Shown here: positions 25,628 to 34,993 of the stretch, one piece after another
How the letters are laid out: each line of letters opens with the position of its first letter
How positions within the stretch are numbered: position 1 is the stretch's first letter
Source: JAMOAD01 sp023621955
GTDB taxonomy: Bacteria > Acidobacteriota > Aminicenantia > JAMOAD01
Reading direction: 5' to 3'
Length of the DNA: 64,000 nt
Assembly (NCBI GenBank): GCA_035403085.1
Contig: DAONEM010000001.1
Coordinates: 62,001 to 126,000 of the forward strand
Notes under the pieces: generated by a model
What the model was told of the DNA's origin: nothing
Seen by the model: only the letters and a program-made list of their open reading frames with translations
The model's database searches: none
Position numbers and translations under genes: made by a program

Positions 25628-26863
25628 ATGGCGAACATATCCACTCAAGAGAGTTTATCCATCTCCTTGAAAGCCCTCTGGGCCAACAAGTTGCGCAGCT
25701 TCCTCACACTGTTGGGAATCATTATCGGTGTCATGACGGTCATCGCTATCATCTCCATCATCAGCGGACTGAACAACTATGTTGAGACAAAGCTCTTCAA
25801 CATGGGCTCCCATGACTTCACCCTCAACAGGATGCCCTCGATCATCACCTCCTTTGAGGAGTGGAAGAAGTACAGTAAGAGGAAGAAGATCGAATATGAA
25901 GACTATGAGGCTGTGAAGAAGTACTGCACCTCCTGTCATCTTGTCGGCGCAAGGGCTTCAAGCTCCGGTACGGTTAAGTATAAAGACAAGTACCTGGACG
26001 ACGTCCGCATCTCCGGCTATACCGAAAACGATACGGAGATTCTTGGCAACTTGGAGCTCGAATCCGGCCGCTCCTTCCAGAAGAGCGACCTTCTTGAGAG
26101 AATGCCCGTTGCCATTATCGGTTGGGACCTCCGAGAACAACTCTTTCCCGGTATAGACCCCATAGGGAAGACCTTTTGGGCGAAACAGAACATCTACCGC
26201 GTCATCGGTGTAGGGGAGAAGAAGGGAAAGGTTCTGGGCATGTCCCAGGACAACTATGTCATCGTTCCTCTGACAACCTTCTTTAAAGATTTCGGCGCCC
26301 GGAGGAGAAACTTCGAGGTCACCGTGAGCACCAAATCCCCTGAAGCCATGGAGAGCGCCCAGGAAGAGGTCAGACAGATCATCCGTTCCCGCCGTAAGCT
26401 CATGGGGAACATGGAAGATGACTTCGCCATAGAGACTCAAGAGACCTTCATGGACTTTTATAGAAAAACCACCGGTGCCCTCTATATCGGGATGGTGGTC
26501 ATCTCGTCGATCTCTTTGCTCGTCGGTGGCATCGTGATCATGAACATCATGCTCGTCTCGGTAACCGAGAGGGTGAAGGAGATCGGTTTGAGGAAGGCCA
26601 TCGGCGCCAGACGCCGGGATATCCTCTTTCAGTTCCTGATCGAAGCGTTGATGCTCTCGTTCATCGGAGGGCTTCTGGGAATCCTCTTGGGCTTCTCCAT
26701 TGCCAAGGCGATTACCGCGGCCACAGGGTTCCCCTCTTCGGTTGAACTCTGGTCGATCTTAACCGGATTGGCCATCGCCGGCGTCGTCGGTCTCTTCGCG
26801 GGGATCTATCCCGCCAACAAGGCAGCCAAACTTGACCCTGTCATCGCCATAAGGATGGAATAA
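25628..26863 (+). CDS. MacB/FtsX-type ABC permease
   Basis: Membrane protein of 411 residues: one N-terminal transmembrane helix (about 20-45, SFLTLLGIIIGVMTVIAIIS), a large periplasmic MacB_PCD domain, and three C-terminal helices in the FtsX fold with TERVKEIGLRKAIGARRRDI. MacB-type systems use mechanotransmission to push substrates or lipoproteins out of the periplasm. No Shine-Dalgarno site is visible before the ATG. It overlaps the next permease by 1 nt (TAATG). No ATPase gene is adjacent. Confidence 0.9.
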   Translation: MANISTQESLSISLKALWANKLRSFLTLLGIIIGVMTVIAIISIISGLNNYVETKLFNMGSHDFTLNRMPSIITSFEEWKKYSKRKKIEYEDYEAVKKYCTSCHLVGARASSSGTVKYKDKYLDDVRISGYTENDTEILGNLELESGRSFQKSDLLERMPVAIIGWDLREQLFPGIDPIGKTFWAKQNIYRVIGVGEKKGKVLGMSQDNYVIVPLTTFFKDFGARRRNFEVTVSTKSPEAMESAQEEVRQIIRSRRKLMGNMEDDFAIETQETFMDFYRKTTGALYIGMVVISSISLLVGGIVIMNIMLVSVTERVKEIGLRKAIGARRRDILFQFLIEALMLSFIGGLLGILLGFSIAKAITAATGFPSSVELWSILTGLAIAGVVGLFAGIYPANKAAKLDPVIAIRME

Positions 26864-28116
26864 TGCTTGAGAAATTAACGGTTTTTTGGGAAGTCGTCTT
26901 CATTGGCTTCAAATCCATCTTATCCAATAAACTTCGCTCCTTTCTCACCATGCTCGGCATCCTGATCGGGGTGACCACGATCATCACCATGGTGGCCGTC
27001 ATCGAGGGGATCAACGAATCTTTCCAGGAAAACCTCCAGTCCATGGGAAGCGCCACGATCTTCGTCTCCAAGACCGAACCTGGCATCCACATGGGACGTA
27101 TGCCAGCCTGGCTGAGGAACCGAAAGAACCTGACCGTCGAAGATTCCGAGGCCATCGACTCCCTTCCCTTGATCAAAGGCTCAACCCCCTACCTGGGAGT
27201 CTTTACGGAGCAGTTCCCCCTCAAGTACCGGGGAGAGACGGTCATGAACGCCCGTATCGCCGGAGTCGGCTACAAACTCCCGATGATTCAAAACCTGGAG
27301 ATCGAGAAGGGGCGTTTTTTTAACCAAGGAGAACAGAACGCCGCCGGGCGGGTCTGCATTCTGGGAGGAAAGATCGTCGAAGAGTTCTTCCCCAACGCCG
27401 AACCCCTTGGCAAACAGGTCACCATTGGCGGTCGTCCCTTCCTGATCGTCGGCGTCATGCCGAAGAAGGACAGCTCCGGAATGTTTGGTGGGGACGAATC
27501 CAACGAGATCGTTTATATTCCCTACACCACGGCTCTTCACAACTTCGTCCGCCGCCCCCGCTGGCTTGAGATCATGGCTACGCCAATCAAGCCGGAGCTG
27601 CAGTCCCAGGCCATGGACCAGGTGATCGAGCTGTTAAGGATCCGGAGAAAGGTAAAACCTTCGGAGGATAACAACTTCGCCGTCTTCACCCAAGACACCA
27701 TCAGCGACCTCTACAACCAGCTGACCGGGGCGGTCTTCTTCGTGATGATCCTCATCTCCGGAATCTCGTTGCTGGTCGGCGGAATCGGGGTCATGAACAT
27801 CATGATCGTCACGGTTAAGGAGAGGACTCGAGAGATCGGTCTCAGAAAGGCCATCGGCGCCAATCGGAAAGACATCCTCTTTCAGTTCCTCATCGAGGCG
27901 GTGACCTTGACCTTCACGGGAGGGGGCGTGGGAATCCTGATCGGCTGGATTCTGAGCATCATCATCAAGAAAGCGGCCAACTTTCCCGCGTCGATCACCC
28001 TCTGGTCCATCCTTCTCGGTTTGGGTATGGCCACTCTGACGGGACTCTTCTTCGGGATCTTTCCCGCCCTCAAGGCCGCCAAGATGCCCCCCGTCGAGGC
28101 TCTACGCTACGAGTGA
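26863..28116 (+). CDS. MacB/FtsX-type ABC permease (second)
   Basis: Paralogue of the preceding permease, 417 residues, with the same topology: an N-terminal helix (SFLTMLGILIGVTTIITMVAV), a periplasmic domain and three C-terminal helices with KERTREIGLRKAIGANRKDI. The two probably form a heterodimeric permease sharing an ATPase encoded elsewhere. Homology between the pair is obvious along the full length, indicating tandem duplication. The downstream 159 nt, convergent with the purine permease, contain no recognisable gene. Confidence 0.9.
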   Translation: MLEKLTVFWEVVFIGFKSILSNKLRSFLTMLGILIGVTTIITMVAVIEGINESFQENLQSMGSATIFVSKTEPGIHMGRMPAWLRNRKNLTVEDSEAIDSLPLIKGSTPYLGVFTEQFPLKYRGETVMNARIAGVGYKLPMIQNLEIEKGRFFNQGEQNAAGRVCILGGKIVEEFFPNAEPLGKQVTIGGRPFLIVGVMPKKDSSGMFGGDESNEIVYIPYTTALHNFVRRPRWLEIMATPIKPELQSQAMDQVIELLRIRRKVKPSEDNNFAVFTQDTISDLYNQLTGAVFFVMILISGISLLVGGIGVMNIMIVTVKERTREIGLRKAIGANRKDILFQFLIEAVTLTFTGGGVGILIGWILSIIIKKAANFPASITLWSILLGLGMATLTGLFFGIFPALKAAKMPPVEALRYE

Positions 28117-28275
28117 ACCCCGGCTTTATCGACGAAGCTGAGACTTCTCCTCTCTTTCGCCAGTGGAACCTCCTGGGGAGGGGCATGGTTTCCTCTCACC
28201 AGGGGTTACCGTTGCCAAGGGCAAAGAGCGGCGCCCATTCTTGCCGGTAGAAAAGGATAAACCCAGAGGAACACC

Positions 28276-29622
28276 TCAGGCCGCTGAAAAGAAGAGGTAC
28301 CGCATGACGAAGAGGGCTCCAAGCGTGTACATCAGCCAGGAGACTTCACGTCCCCTTCCGGAAAGGAGCTTAAGGACCGGGTAGGAGATGAACCCTAAGG
28401 CGAGCCCGTCGGCGATGCTATAAGTGAAGGGCATTCCCACCATGGTGAGAAAGGCGGGGAAGGACTCCGTCAGATCGTCCCAGGGGACTCGGGTGATACT
28501 CTTCACCATCAGCGCCCCCACCATGATGAGGGCGGGGGATGTGATCGGATGGAGCAGGGTTCCGTTCACCATGATCCCTTTGCCGATCAAGGAGACCCAT
28601 GGGGAGAAGAAGAGGGCCACCAGGAACCAGAAGGCCGTCACCACCGCCGTCATTCCCGTCCTCCCTCCTTCGTTGACACCCGTGGCGCTCTCGACGTAGC
28701 TGCTTACCGTGGAGGTCCCTAAGAGGGCGCCTCCAACGGTGGCAATGGAATCCGCCATGAGGGCGCTGGTGGCCCGGGGGAGGCGACCCTTCTCGTCGAG
28801 CATCCCCGCGGCGTCGCCGACGCCGATAAGTGTCCCCAGGGTATCGAAGAGGTCCATGAAGAGGAAGACGAAGATCACGGTCCCCAAACCCAGGGAGAGG
28901 GCGCCGGGAATATCGAGGCGAAAGAGCGTCGGCTTGAGAGAGGGGGGAAGGGAGACCGGGGAGGAGGGGAGAGAGAGCCAACCCAGCCCGAAGGCCCCCA
29001 GGGAGGAGACGACCATCCCCCAAAGAATGGCCCCTTTGACCTTCCGGATCGTGAACCACGCGGTCACCAGCAAAGCGGCGAGGGCGAGAAGAACTGGGCC
29101 GCTTCGAAGATTCCCTATCTCGACGACTCCTCCCGCGCTCTTTTGAACGAGGCCGGCCTGGTTGAGACCGATGAAGGTGATGAAAAGACCGATCCCTACG
29201 GCGATGCCCCCCTTAAGGGCGGGAGGAACGGCGTTCAGGATTCCCTCTCGGATCTTGAAGAGAGTGAGGATGAAGAAGAGAACTCCGGAGATGAAAACCG
29301 CTCCCAGGGCCTTCTGCCATCCGATCTGCATGCCCAGGACCACGGTGTAGACGAAAAAGAAGTTCTCCCCCAAGGCGGGTGCCAAGGCTACGGGGTAGTT
29401 GGCCATAAGCCCCATGAGAAGTGAGCCAAGAGCCGATGAGAGGCAAGTGGCGACCATGACGGCGCCGGTGTCCATACCGGCCAAAGAGAGCACCGCGGGT
29501 TGGACGAAGATGATGTAAGCCATGGTCATAAAGGTTGTCGTACCGGCCACCATCTCTGTTCTCAGGTTGGTACCGTTCTCTGAAAAACGGAAGAAGCGTT
29601 CCAGGAGGGCGAAGGTTCTCAT
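28276..29622 (-). CDS. NCS2-family purine permease (AzgA-like)
   Basis: Predicted inner-membrane transporter of adenine, guanine or hypoxanthine, 448 residues, with about 12-14 membrane segments. The N-terminal FRFSENGTNLRTEMVAGTTTFMTMAYI, then ALAPALGENFFFVYTVV and the FIFVFLFMDLFDTLGTLIGV segment, are diagnostic of the AzgA/NCS2 branch. The start lies 4 nt after the thioredoxin-like gene's stop and has no ribosome site of its own, so it is probably translated by coupling. A longer reading frame upstream overlaps the previous gene and is rejected. I see no purine riboswitch. Confidence 0.9.
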   Translation of the reverse strand: MRTFALLERFFRFSENGTNLRTEMVAGTTTFMTMAYIIFVQPAVLSLAGMDTGAVMVATCLSSALGSLLMGLMANYPVALAPALGENFFFVYTVVLGMQIGWQKALGAVFISGVLFFILTLFKIREGILNAVPPALKGGIAVGIGLFITFIGLNQAGLVQKSAGGVVEIGNLRSGPVLLALAALLVTAWFTIRKVKGAILWGMVVSSLGAFGLGWLSLPSSPVSLPPSLKPTLFRLDIPGALSLGLGTVIFVFLFMDLFDTLGTLIGVGDAAGMLDEKGRLPRATSALMADSIATVGGALLGTSTVSSYVESATGVNEGGRTGMTAVVTAFWFLVALFFSPWVSLIGKGIMVNGTLLHPITSPALIMVGALMVKSITRVPWDDLTESFPAFLTMVGMPFTYSIADGLALGFISYPVLKLLSGRGREVSWLMYTLGALFVMRYLFFSAA

Positions 29623-29626
29623 GGTT

Positions 29627-30097
29627 CTAGCGAAGAATCGGAGTGAGAATCGAAACCAGGTCTTTTTCGAGGGTCTCCTTGGGGTTTTCCACGATTCTCC
29701 CGACCTCTTTTCCCTGGTAGAGGAGAACCACCGTCGGTATTCTCTCCAGCTGTTTGGTCTTAAAAAGAGAGCTCTTCTCATCGTTTCGTCGGTTGACGCC
29801 GATGTACTTGACGGCGACCTTATCGACGGTTTCGAAGATCTTCACCAGCTTCGGAACGTTGACCTTCGAATCGCCGCACCAGCTTCCGAAGTAGACCTCC
29901 GCCTCAACACCTGCGGGAAGGCTCTTCAGGGTTGAAAGAGCTGTTGCGTCCACTCGGTAAGCGTCGTAATTCTGTCGCCACTCTTTGAGGATCAAGACTT
30001 CGTCTTTGGTCGCGTTCCCCAAAACGAGGATTTGAGCCGAAAAGAGAGTCCCTAAAGAGAGGATGAAGAGAGAGAGCAGGAGAGGAAAACGTTTCAT
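29627..30097 (-). CDS. Secreted thioredoxin-fold protein with single active-site Cys
   Basis: Exported thioredoxin-like protein of 156 residues with a signal peptide (MKRFPLLLSLFILSLGTLFS). The active-site region reads GSWCGDSKVNVP: Cys74 is present but the second cysteine is replaced by Ser, so it cannot form the usual intramolecular disulfide. The cis-proline loop RIPTVVL is conserved. A monothiol role or a non-redox role is likely. It is driven by a well-formed promoter with a TGGAGG site 5 nt before ATG and precedes the purine permease; the functional link is unclear. Confidence 0.85.
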   Translation of the reverse strand: MKRFPLLLSLFILSLGTLFSAQILVLGNATKDEVLILKEWRQNYDAYRVDATALSTLKSLPAGVEAEVYFGSWCGDSKVNVPKLVKIFETVDKVAVKYIGVNRRNDEKSSLFKTKQLERIPTVVLLYQGKEVGRIVENPKETLEKDLVSILTPILR

Positions 30098-30120
30098 ACC
30101 GGCCTCCAGAGGTTTTTTCC

Positions 30121-30149
30121 ATTATAGTCAAAGCCTGGAAAAGTTTCAA
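30121..30149 (-). promoter_or_regulatory. Promoter of the thioredoxin-like/permease pair
   Basis: On the minus strand TTGAAA, 17 nt, perfect TATAAT, about 18 nt upstream of the expected leader start to ATG. Confidence 0.75.
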
Positions 30150-30271
30150 CAAAGCTCTACAATGGGGACCTCCCTCTTCGGCCAGGAACTCTTTTTCCCT
30201 TTCGTAACAACCCGGACCTCTTCTCTTAAGAACCCCCTTTATTCCTCTCCCTTTCTTCCGATAAGAATCCT

Positions 30272-30835
30272 ATGAACATCGAGGGAATCTCCCTTAACCG
30301 CGATATTTCCTTGAAGAGAGAGTCCTTCTCCGAAAAGGAGAAAACCGAGCAAGGAGCGATGGTTGTAGAGGGTGACCGGATCGAGTTCTCTTTCAAGGAG
30401 AAGATCACTGTCTCTTTCTCCTTTCTTCAGAAGGTTGAGAAGGAGAGCCTCACGTCGGAGGATGATCTTCTCGAAACCCTCAAGGAGATGTCCCTGGAGC
30501 TCGCTAAGATCGCCAGGCAGAAGGGAAGGAAGCGTATCATCGTCGAGTTCTCCGATCTAGAGAGCGCCCGTAAAATCATAACCTTTAACAAAGGTGACTT
30601 CTTTATCCGTTTTCTATGCGCCGCACAGACTCTGGCCTTGAGGGATGAGATCCTCTACAGGGAGGACCCCAAAGCCGACCTCTACGCCGTCGAAGGGAGG
30701 GTCAACACCAAACTGGGCCGGATAAGAGAGGAGCAGTGGATCACCCAGAGGGGAGACCTCACCATGACCGTGGAGGAGGTTCTCAAAGGGGAGAGCCTCA
30801 AACTGAACCGCGTCTATAGCCCATCGGAGGCCTAG
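30272..30835 (+). CDS. Hypothetical protein, unknown function
   Basis: Soluble protein of 187 residues that I do not recognise. It is Lys/Glu-rich with a central helical stretch (about 65-95, SEDDLLETLKEMSLELAKIARQ) followed by RIIVEFSDLESARKII. No signal peptide, membrane helix or catalytic motif is evident. A GATAAGAAT sequence lies 4-6 nt before the ATG and no ribosome site is present, so it could be another leaderless gene, with less certainty than the others. Codon use resembles the neighbours, supporting that it is real. Confidence 0.65.
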   Translation: MNIEGISLNRDISLKRESFSEKEKTEQGAMVVEGDRIEFSFKEKITVSFSFLQKVEKESLTSEDDLLETLKEMSLELAKIARQKGRKRIIVEFSDLESARKIITFNKGDFFIRFLCAAQTLALRDEILYREDPKADLYAVEGRVNTKLGRIREEQWITQRGDLTMTVEEVLKGESLKLNRVYSPSEA

Positions 30836-30851
30836 GGTTCGGACTCTCACG

Positions 30852-30880
30852 TTGATGAAAGGGGGAGGATGCTCTATAAT
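30852..30880 (+). promoter_or_regulatory. Promoter with minus-10 box five bases before a start (leaderless)
   Basis: TTGATG, 17 nt, perfect TATAAT, then AGGGA and the ATG of the acyl-CoA ligase. Predicted transcription start falls on or next to the start codon. Confidence 0.7.
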
Positions 30881-30885
30881 AGGGA

Positions 30886-32631
30886 ATGATAAAGACCCCT
30901 ATCCCTATGGATGTGAAGCCTTACACGATCAAAGCCCTCCTTGAAAACACGGTTCGCCGCTTCCCGAACCAACCCTCATTGGGGTTATACAACCAGCCTC
31001 CCTTTACTTACTCCCAACTGGGGGAGAAGGTCGCCGCCCTCTCATCCCTCTTGAAGGCCCAAGGAGTCCAGAAAGGGGACAGAGTCGCCCTCTTAGGTGA
31101 GAACTCGCCCCAGTGGGGAATCGCCTACCTGGCCATCGTGACCATGGGGGCCATCGTCGTTCCCATCCTCCCCGGTTTCCCGGCAGACGATATTCAGATC
31201 ATTCTCAAACACTCCGAGGCAAGGATCCTCTTCGTCTCCCACAAGCAGATGGAGAAGGTCTTCCTGGACAAGAACAAATACCTTCAGAGAGTGGTCTTCC
31301 TGGACGACTTCACCCTGGAGCACTCCCCACTGGGGAGAGTGGTTTCCCTGAGTCGGCTCCTGGAAGAGGCCCGTCACTCGGCCTCTTCTCTGATTCACTC
31401 CTTCGGGGAAAAGACGGGACTCCTTCACACGGCTTCGGATGTGAACGAGAACGATCCTGCGGCCATCATCTACACCTCCGGTACCCTTGGACTCTCCAAA
31501 GGGGTCATCCTGACCCACAAGAACCTTGTCACTAACACCATGGCCGTCACCCACTTCTATGGATTCGACCAGAACGACCGCTTGCTCTCCCTCTTGCCCC
31601 TCTCACATGCCTACGAGACGGTGATCGGTTTTCTCTGCCCCTTGGCCAAGGGGAGCTCGGTGACCTACCTAGGGAAGGTTCCCTCTCCCCAACTCTTGAA
31701 AGAGGCTTGCGCATCCCTTCGCCCCACGGTCATGCCCATGGTTCCCCTTCTCCTGGAGAAGCTCTACAAGAAGAAGGTCCTTCCTCTCTTCACGAAGAAC
31801 CTGATTATGAAAGGAATCACTTCGACCTCTTGGGGAAGACGTTTGGTTCACCGCAAGGCCGCCGCCAAGATCAAAGAGTTCTTCGGAGGGGAGCTGATCT
31901 CCGTGGTCCTTGGTGGAGCGCCCCTCTCCAGGGAGGTGGAGGAGTTCATGCTGGAAGGGAACTTTCCCTACTCCGTCGGTTACGGGTTAACCGAGACCGC
32001 CCCCATCGTGACCGGAATCGGACCGGGCCTTACCCGCCTTGGCTCCTGTGGAAAGGCCCTCTTCAACGTGGAGATAGCGATCCGGAACCCGGACCCTCTC
32101 AACGGAGTGGGGGAGATCTACGTTCGTGGGCCCAACGTCATGAAAGGCTACTTCAAGAACCGCGAGCTCACAGAGGAGACCATCGACCAGGAGGGTTGGC
32201 TCCGAACCGGGGATCGAGGCTTCCTCGACAAGGATGGCTACCTCTTCATCCGGGGGCGCTCGAAGAACCTTATCCTCACTGGGAACGGGGAGAATGTCTA
32301 TCCGGAGGTCATTGAAGAGAGACTCAACGCTCACCCCTGGGTCGGGGAGTCCCTTGTCCTCTCCCGGGAGGGGAAGATCGAGGCCTTGGTCTACCTTGAG
32401 GCCGAAAAGAGTGAGAGCCTTCTCGCCGGTTGCACAGAGAACGAGCTGGACAAAAGAATCGAATCCCTTCTTGAGGAGATCCGTCACCAGGTGAACCGGA
32501 ACCTTTCCGCCTCCTCGGCCATCCGAAAGCTCTACTACCAGAGCGAACCTTTCGAAAAGACCCCGACACAGAAGATCAAGAGATACCTCTACGACCACTC
32601 CCTTCCCACGAGTGGCAATGAAAAGCGGTGA
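30886..32631 (+). CDS. AMP-forming acyl-CoA ligase (long-chain type)
   Basis: Activates a carboxylic acid, probably a fatty acid, to acyl-AMP and then acyl-CoA. The 581 residues carry the adenylate-forming core motifs: IIYTSGTLGLSKGVILTH (A3), YGLTETAPIV (A5), GWLRTGDRGFLDKDGYLFI (A7) and RGRSKNLIL (A8), with the catalytic Lys region near PTQKIKRY at the C-terminus. The ANL-superfamily length is normal. The promoter favours the first ATG; a second ATG seven codons on is possible. Its stop overlaps the GTG of the potassium channel subunit gene. Confidence 0.9.
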   Translation: MIKTPIPMDVKPYTIKALLENTVRRFPNQPSLGLYNQPPFTYSQLGEKVAALSSLLKAQGVQKGDRVALLGENSPQWGIAYLAIVTMGAIVVPILPGFPADDIQIILKHSEARILFVSHKQMEKVFLDKNKYLQRVVFLDDFTLEHSPLGRVVSLSRLLEEARHSASSLIHSFGEKTGLLHTASDVNENDPAAIIYTSGTLGLSKGVILTHKNLVTNTMAVTHFYGFDQNDRLLSLLPLSHAYETVIGFLCPLAKGSSVTYLGKVPSPQLLKEACASLRPTVMPMVPLLLEKLYKKKVLPLFTKNLIMKGITSTSWGRRLVHRKAAAKIKEFFGGELISVVLGGAPLSREVEEFMLEGNFPYSVGYGLTETAPIVTGIGPGLTRLGSCGKALFNVEIAIRNPDPLNGVGEIYVRGPNVMKGYFKNRELTEETIDQEGWLRTGDRGFLDKDGYLFIRGRSKNLILTGNGENVYPEVIEERLNAHPWVGESLVLSREGKIEALVYLEAEKSESLLAGCTENELDKRIESLLEEIRHQVNRNLSASSAIRKLYYQSEPFEKTPTQKIKRYLYDHSLPTSGNEKR

Positions 32632-33812
32632 AAAGGCCTCTTTCCTATAACAACCCTGCTCGAATCTTCCTCGGTAGCTTCCTGCTCCTCATCTTTGTAG
32701 GGACGATTCTTCTGATGCTCCCCGTTTCAGCCGCATCGAAGAGCCTCTCTTTCATCGATGCCCTCTTTATGTCCACCTCTTCTGTCTGTGTCACAGGTTT
32801 GTCCACCGTCGATGCGCCCAGCCAGCTCTCAACCTTCGGGCAGGTAGTGATGATGTTTTTGATTCAGATCGGNNNNNNNNNNNNNNNNNNNNNNNNNNNN
32901 NNNNNNNNNNNNNNNNNNNNNNNNNNNNNNNNNNNNNNNNNNNNNNNNNNNNNNNNNNNNNNNNNNNNNNNNCATTCTATATCCGCCTTCAACAACGCGG
33001 GCTTCTCCCTCTTCCCCCGCAACATCGAGAGCTTCCGGCACAGCTACCTTCTCAACTTCACGGTCATGGTCCTCATCGTTATCGGAGGGTTGGGCTTTAC
33101 TGTCCATCGGGAGATCTGGAAAATTCTGAGAGGGGATCTCAAGCGCCTCTCCCTCCATAGCCGGACCGTTCTGAGCACGACGGCGGTCTTGATCTTCGGT
33201 GGAGCCCTGATCTTCTACTTTTCCGAGGCGCGGAACACCCTCGAGGGCCTCTCCTGGTCTGAAGGAATGGTGGACTCCCTCTTCCAATCGGTTACGGCCA
33301 GAACGGCGGGGTTCAACTCAATCCCCATCGGCTCCATCAGGCCCATCACAGGCTTATTCCTGATCCTTCTCATGTTCATTGGAGCCTCTCCGGGGTCGAC
33401 GGGAGGTGGAATCAAGACCACCACCTTCTCCCTTCTCCTGCTCTCCATGAAGAGAAGGCTTCTGGGAAGGAACTCGGTTCAGCTCTTCGGAAGAAACGTT
33501 GATTCCGACTCCACCGAGAGGGCCCAGACGGTTTTTCTCTTCTCCATCGTGGTCGTTCTGCTCTCTTTCTCCCTTCTCCTTATGCTCGAGGAAGAGAAGT
33601 TTTCGTTCTTGTCCCTTCTCTTCGAAACCGTATCGGCCTTGGGAACCGTGGGGCTCAGCTACGGTATCACCGCCGCCCTGGAGGGATGGTCCAAGCTGAT
33701 CTTGGTGGTCGTCATGGTGATCGGAAGGGTAGGGATTCTCAACTTCTTCTCTCTGGGCTTGGGAAGTAAAAGACCTCCCCTGGAATACCCGGAAGAGAGG
33801 ATCATCATCTGA
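32628..33812 (+). CDS. trkH: TrkH/KtrB-type K+ uptake membrane subunit (interrupted by N gap)
   Basis: K+-translocating subunit with four M1-P-M2 repeats. The visible pore loops are SSVCVTGLST (first), ISAFNNAGFSLF (second), VTARTAGFNSIP (third) and ALGTVGLSYG (fourth), each with the filter Gly. A 100-N placeholder interrupts the gene after LIQIG. About 360 residues are visible against roughly 440 expected, so the real missing sequence is probably nearer 250 nt. The frame agreement across the N run is therefore not evidence of gap size. It starts at GTG overlapping the acyl-CoA ligase stop, and is followed by the TrkA partner. Confidence 0.88.
   Translation: MKRPLSYNNPARIFLGSFLLLIFVGTILLMLPVSAASKSLSFIDALFMSTSSVCVTGLSTVDAPSQLSTFGQVVMMFLIQIXXXXXXXXXXXXXXXXXXXXXXXXXXXXXXXXXXHSISAFNNAGFSLFPRNIESFRHSYLLNFTVMVLIVIGGLGFTVHREIWKILRGDLKRLSLHSRTVLSTTAVLIFGGALIFYFSEARNTLEGLSWSEGMVDSLFQSVTARTAGFNSIPIGSIRPITGLFLILLMFIGASPGSTGGGIKTTTFSLLLLSMKRRLLGRNSVQLFGRNVDSDSTERAQTVFLFSIVVVLLSFSLLLMLEEEKFSFLSLLFETVSALGTVGLSYGITAALEGWSKLILVVVMVIGRVGILNFFSLGLGSKRPPLEYPEERIII
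32873..32972. other. Assembly gap (100 N) inside trkH
   Basis: Exactly 100 N, the conventional placeholder for a gap of unknown size. It removes the region between the first and second pore repeats. Confidence 0.99.
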
Positions 33813-33830
33813 TAAGCGAGGAGTGTCGAT

Positions 33831-34478
33831 ATGGCGTACTATGTTGTTGTCGGTTTAGGACGTTTTGGCCACTACCTCTCGCTCACACTGGCGGAGAGAG
33901 GGGCGGATGTTGTGGTGATAGACAAGGACGTCAATGCGGTAGAGGCTATTAAAGACAGGGTCTTCCAAGCCGTTATCGGAGACGGGACCTCCCGCAATGT
34001 CCTCGAAAACCTCGGTGTCGCCAACGCCGAAGCCGTCGTCGTCGCCTTGGGACCAAAGATGGAAGAGAGCTTGCTAACCGTTCACAACCTCAAGGAGATC
34101 GGAGTGAAAAGAATCGTGGCCAAGGCCAACTCCGATGCCCACGGGAAGATTCTAGAGGCCTTGGGAGCCGATGAGATCGTCTTCGCCGAGAAGGAGACCG
34201 CCGTTAGGGTAGGGCACAGGTTGGGGAACCGAAACCTCCTCGACTTTCTTCCCCTCAACGACCGCTATAGCATCCGGGAGATTGTCGTTCCGGAACATTT
34301 CATCGGAAAGTCTCTTCGGGAATTGGATCTGAGAAGCCGTTTCGAAGTCAACGTTATCGCCATTAAAAGGATGGAAGAGATCCTTTTTCCAGGCGGCGAA
34401 AGCCTCTTAAACTCTAACGACCATCTGGTGGTGCTGGGGAGCGAAAAGGCCCTCAACCGCCTAACACCACAGGAGTGA
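33831..34478 (+). CDS. trkA: TrkA/KtrA-type K+ channel regulatory subunit (RCK)
   Basis: Cytoplasmic gating ring subunit of 215 residues. The N-terminal Rossmann nucleotide-binding domain starts YYVVVGLGRFGHYLSLTLAERG, with an acidic VVVIDKD strand end. The C-terminal TrkA_C domain (about 140-215) includes IREIVVPEHFIGKSLREL. In other bacteria TrkA_C domains bind c-di-AMP or ATP/NAD. GAGGAG precedes the ATG. It is 18 nt after trkH and forms one operon with it. Confidence 0.93.
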   Translation: MAYYVVVGLGRFGHYLSLTLAERGADVVVIDKDVNAVEAIKDRVFQAVIGDGTSRNVLENLGVANAEAVVVALGPKMEESLLTVHNLKEIGVKRIVAKANSDAHGKILEALGADEIVFAEKETAVRVGHRLGNRNLLDFLPLNDRYSIREIVVPEHFIGKSLRELDLRSRFEVNVIAIKRMEEILFPGGESLLNSNDHLVVLGSEKALNRLTPQE

Positions 34479-34484
34479 TCGGCC

Positions 34485-34993
34485 ATGTTAAAAGTGGGAT
34501 TGACAGGCGGCATTGGGACGGGCAAATCTTTCATATTGGAGATCTTCCGTAAAGAAGGAGTCTGCACTGCGGAGGCCGATGCCCTCGCGAAAAGAATCTA
34601 CCAGGAAGATCCCTTTCTCCGTCGTGAGCTCTCTTCCGAATTCGGTCCTGGCCTCTTCAAGGGTCATTACCCGATCAAGGAGAAACTGGAGGCGATTCTC
34701 TTCGATGACCCCGGCAAGAGGAAGGCCTTCTCCCAGATCTTTTATCCCTGTTTTTTCAAGCATCAGAAGCTCTTCTTCCAGTCCCTCCAGGAACAAGGGA
34801 TCGGCATGGTGATCTACGAATCCGCCCTTCTCTTCGAAGTCGGTTCTTTCGACCTCTTTGACAGGATCATCTTGGCCAGCTGCCCCCAGTCTATCCAATG
34901 GGAGCGCGTCCGGGAGAGGGGGCTGAAGGAAGAGAAGATCAGAAAGATTATCGGTTCCCAAGGAGACCCCTCTGAGGTCGTCAACCACGTGCA
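34485..34993 (+). CDS. coaE: Dephospho-CoA kinase, 3' end lost in assembly gap
   Basis: Last step of CoA synthesis. The visible 169 residues include the P-loop LTGGIGTGKS, EADALAKRIY with the substrate Asp, and VIYESALLFE (family V.d.PLLFE) before IILASCPQSIQWERVRERG. The family is about 200 residues long, so about 30 residues are missing in the N run. It lies 6 nt after trkA on the same strand. Confidence 0.9.

Noticed and set aside
28117..28275. Riboswitch or small gene between the MacB permease and purine permease genes
   Set aside because: The region is at the 3' ends of both convergent genes, where a purine riboswitch would not act, and no aptamer core or plausible frame is visible.
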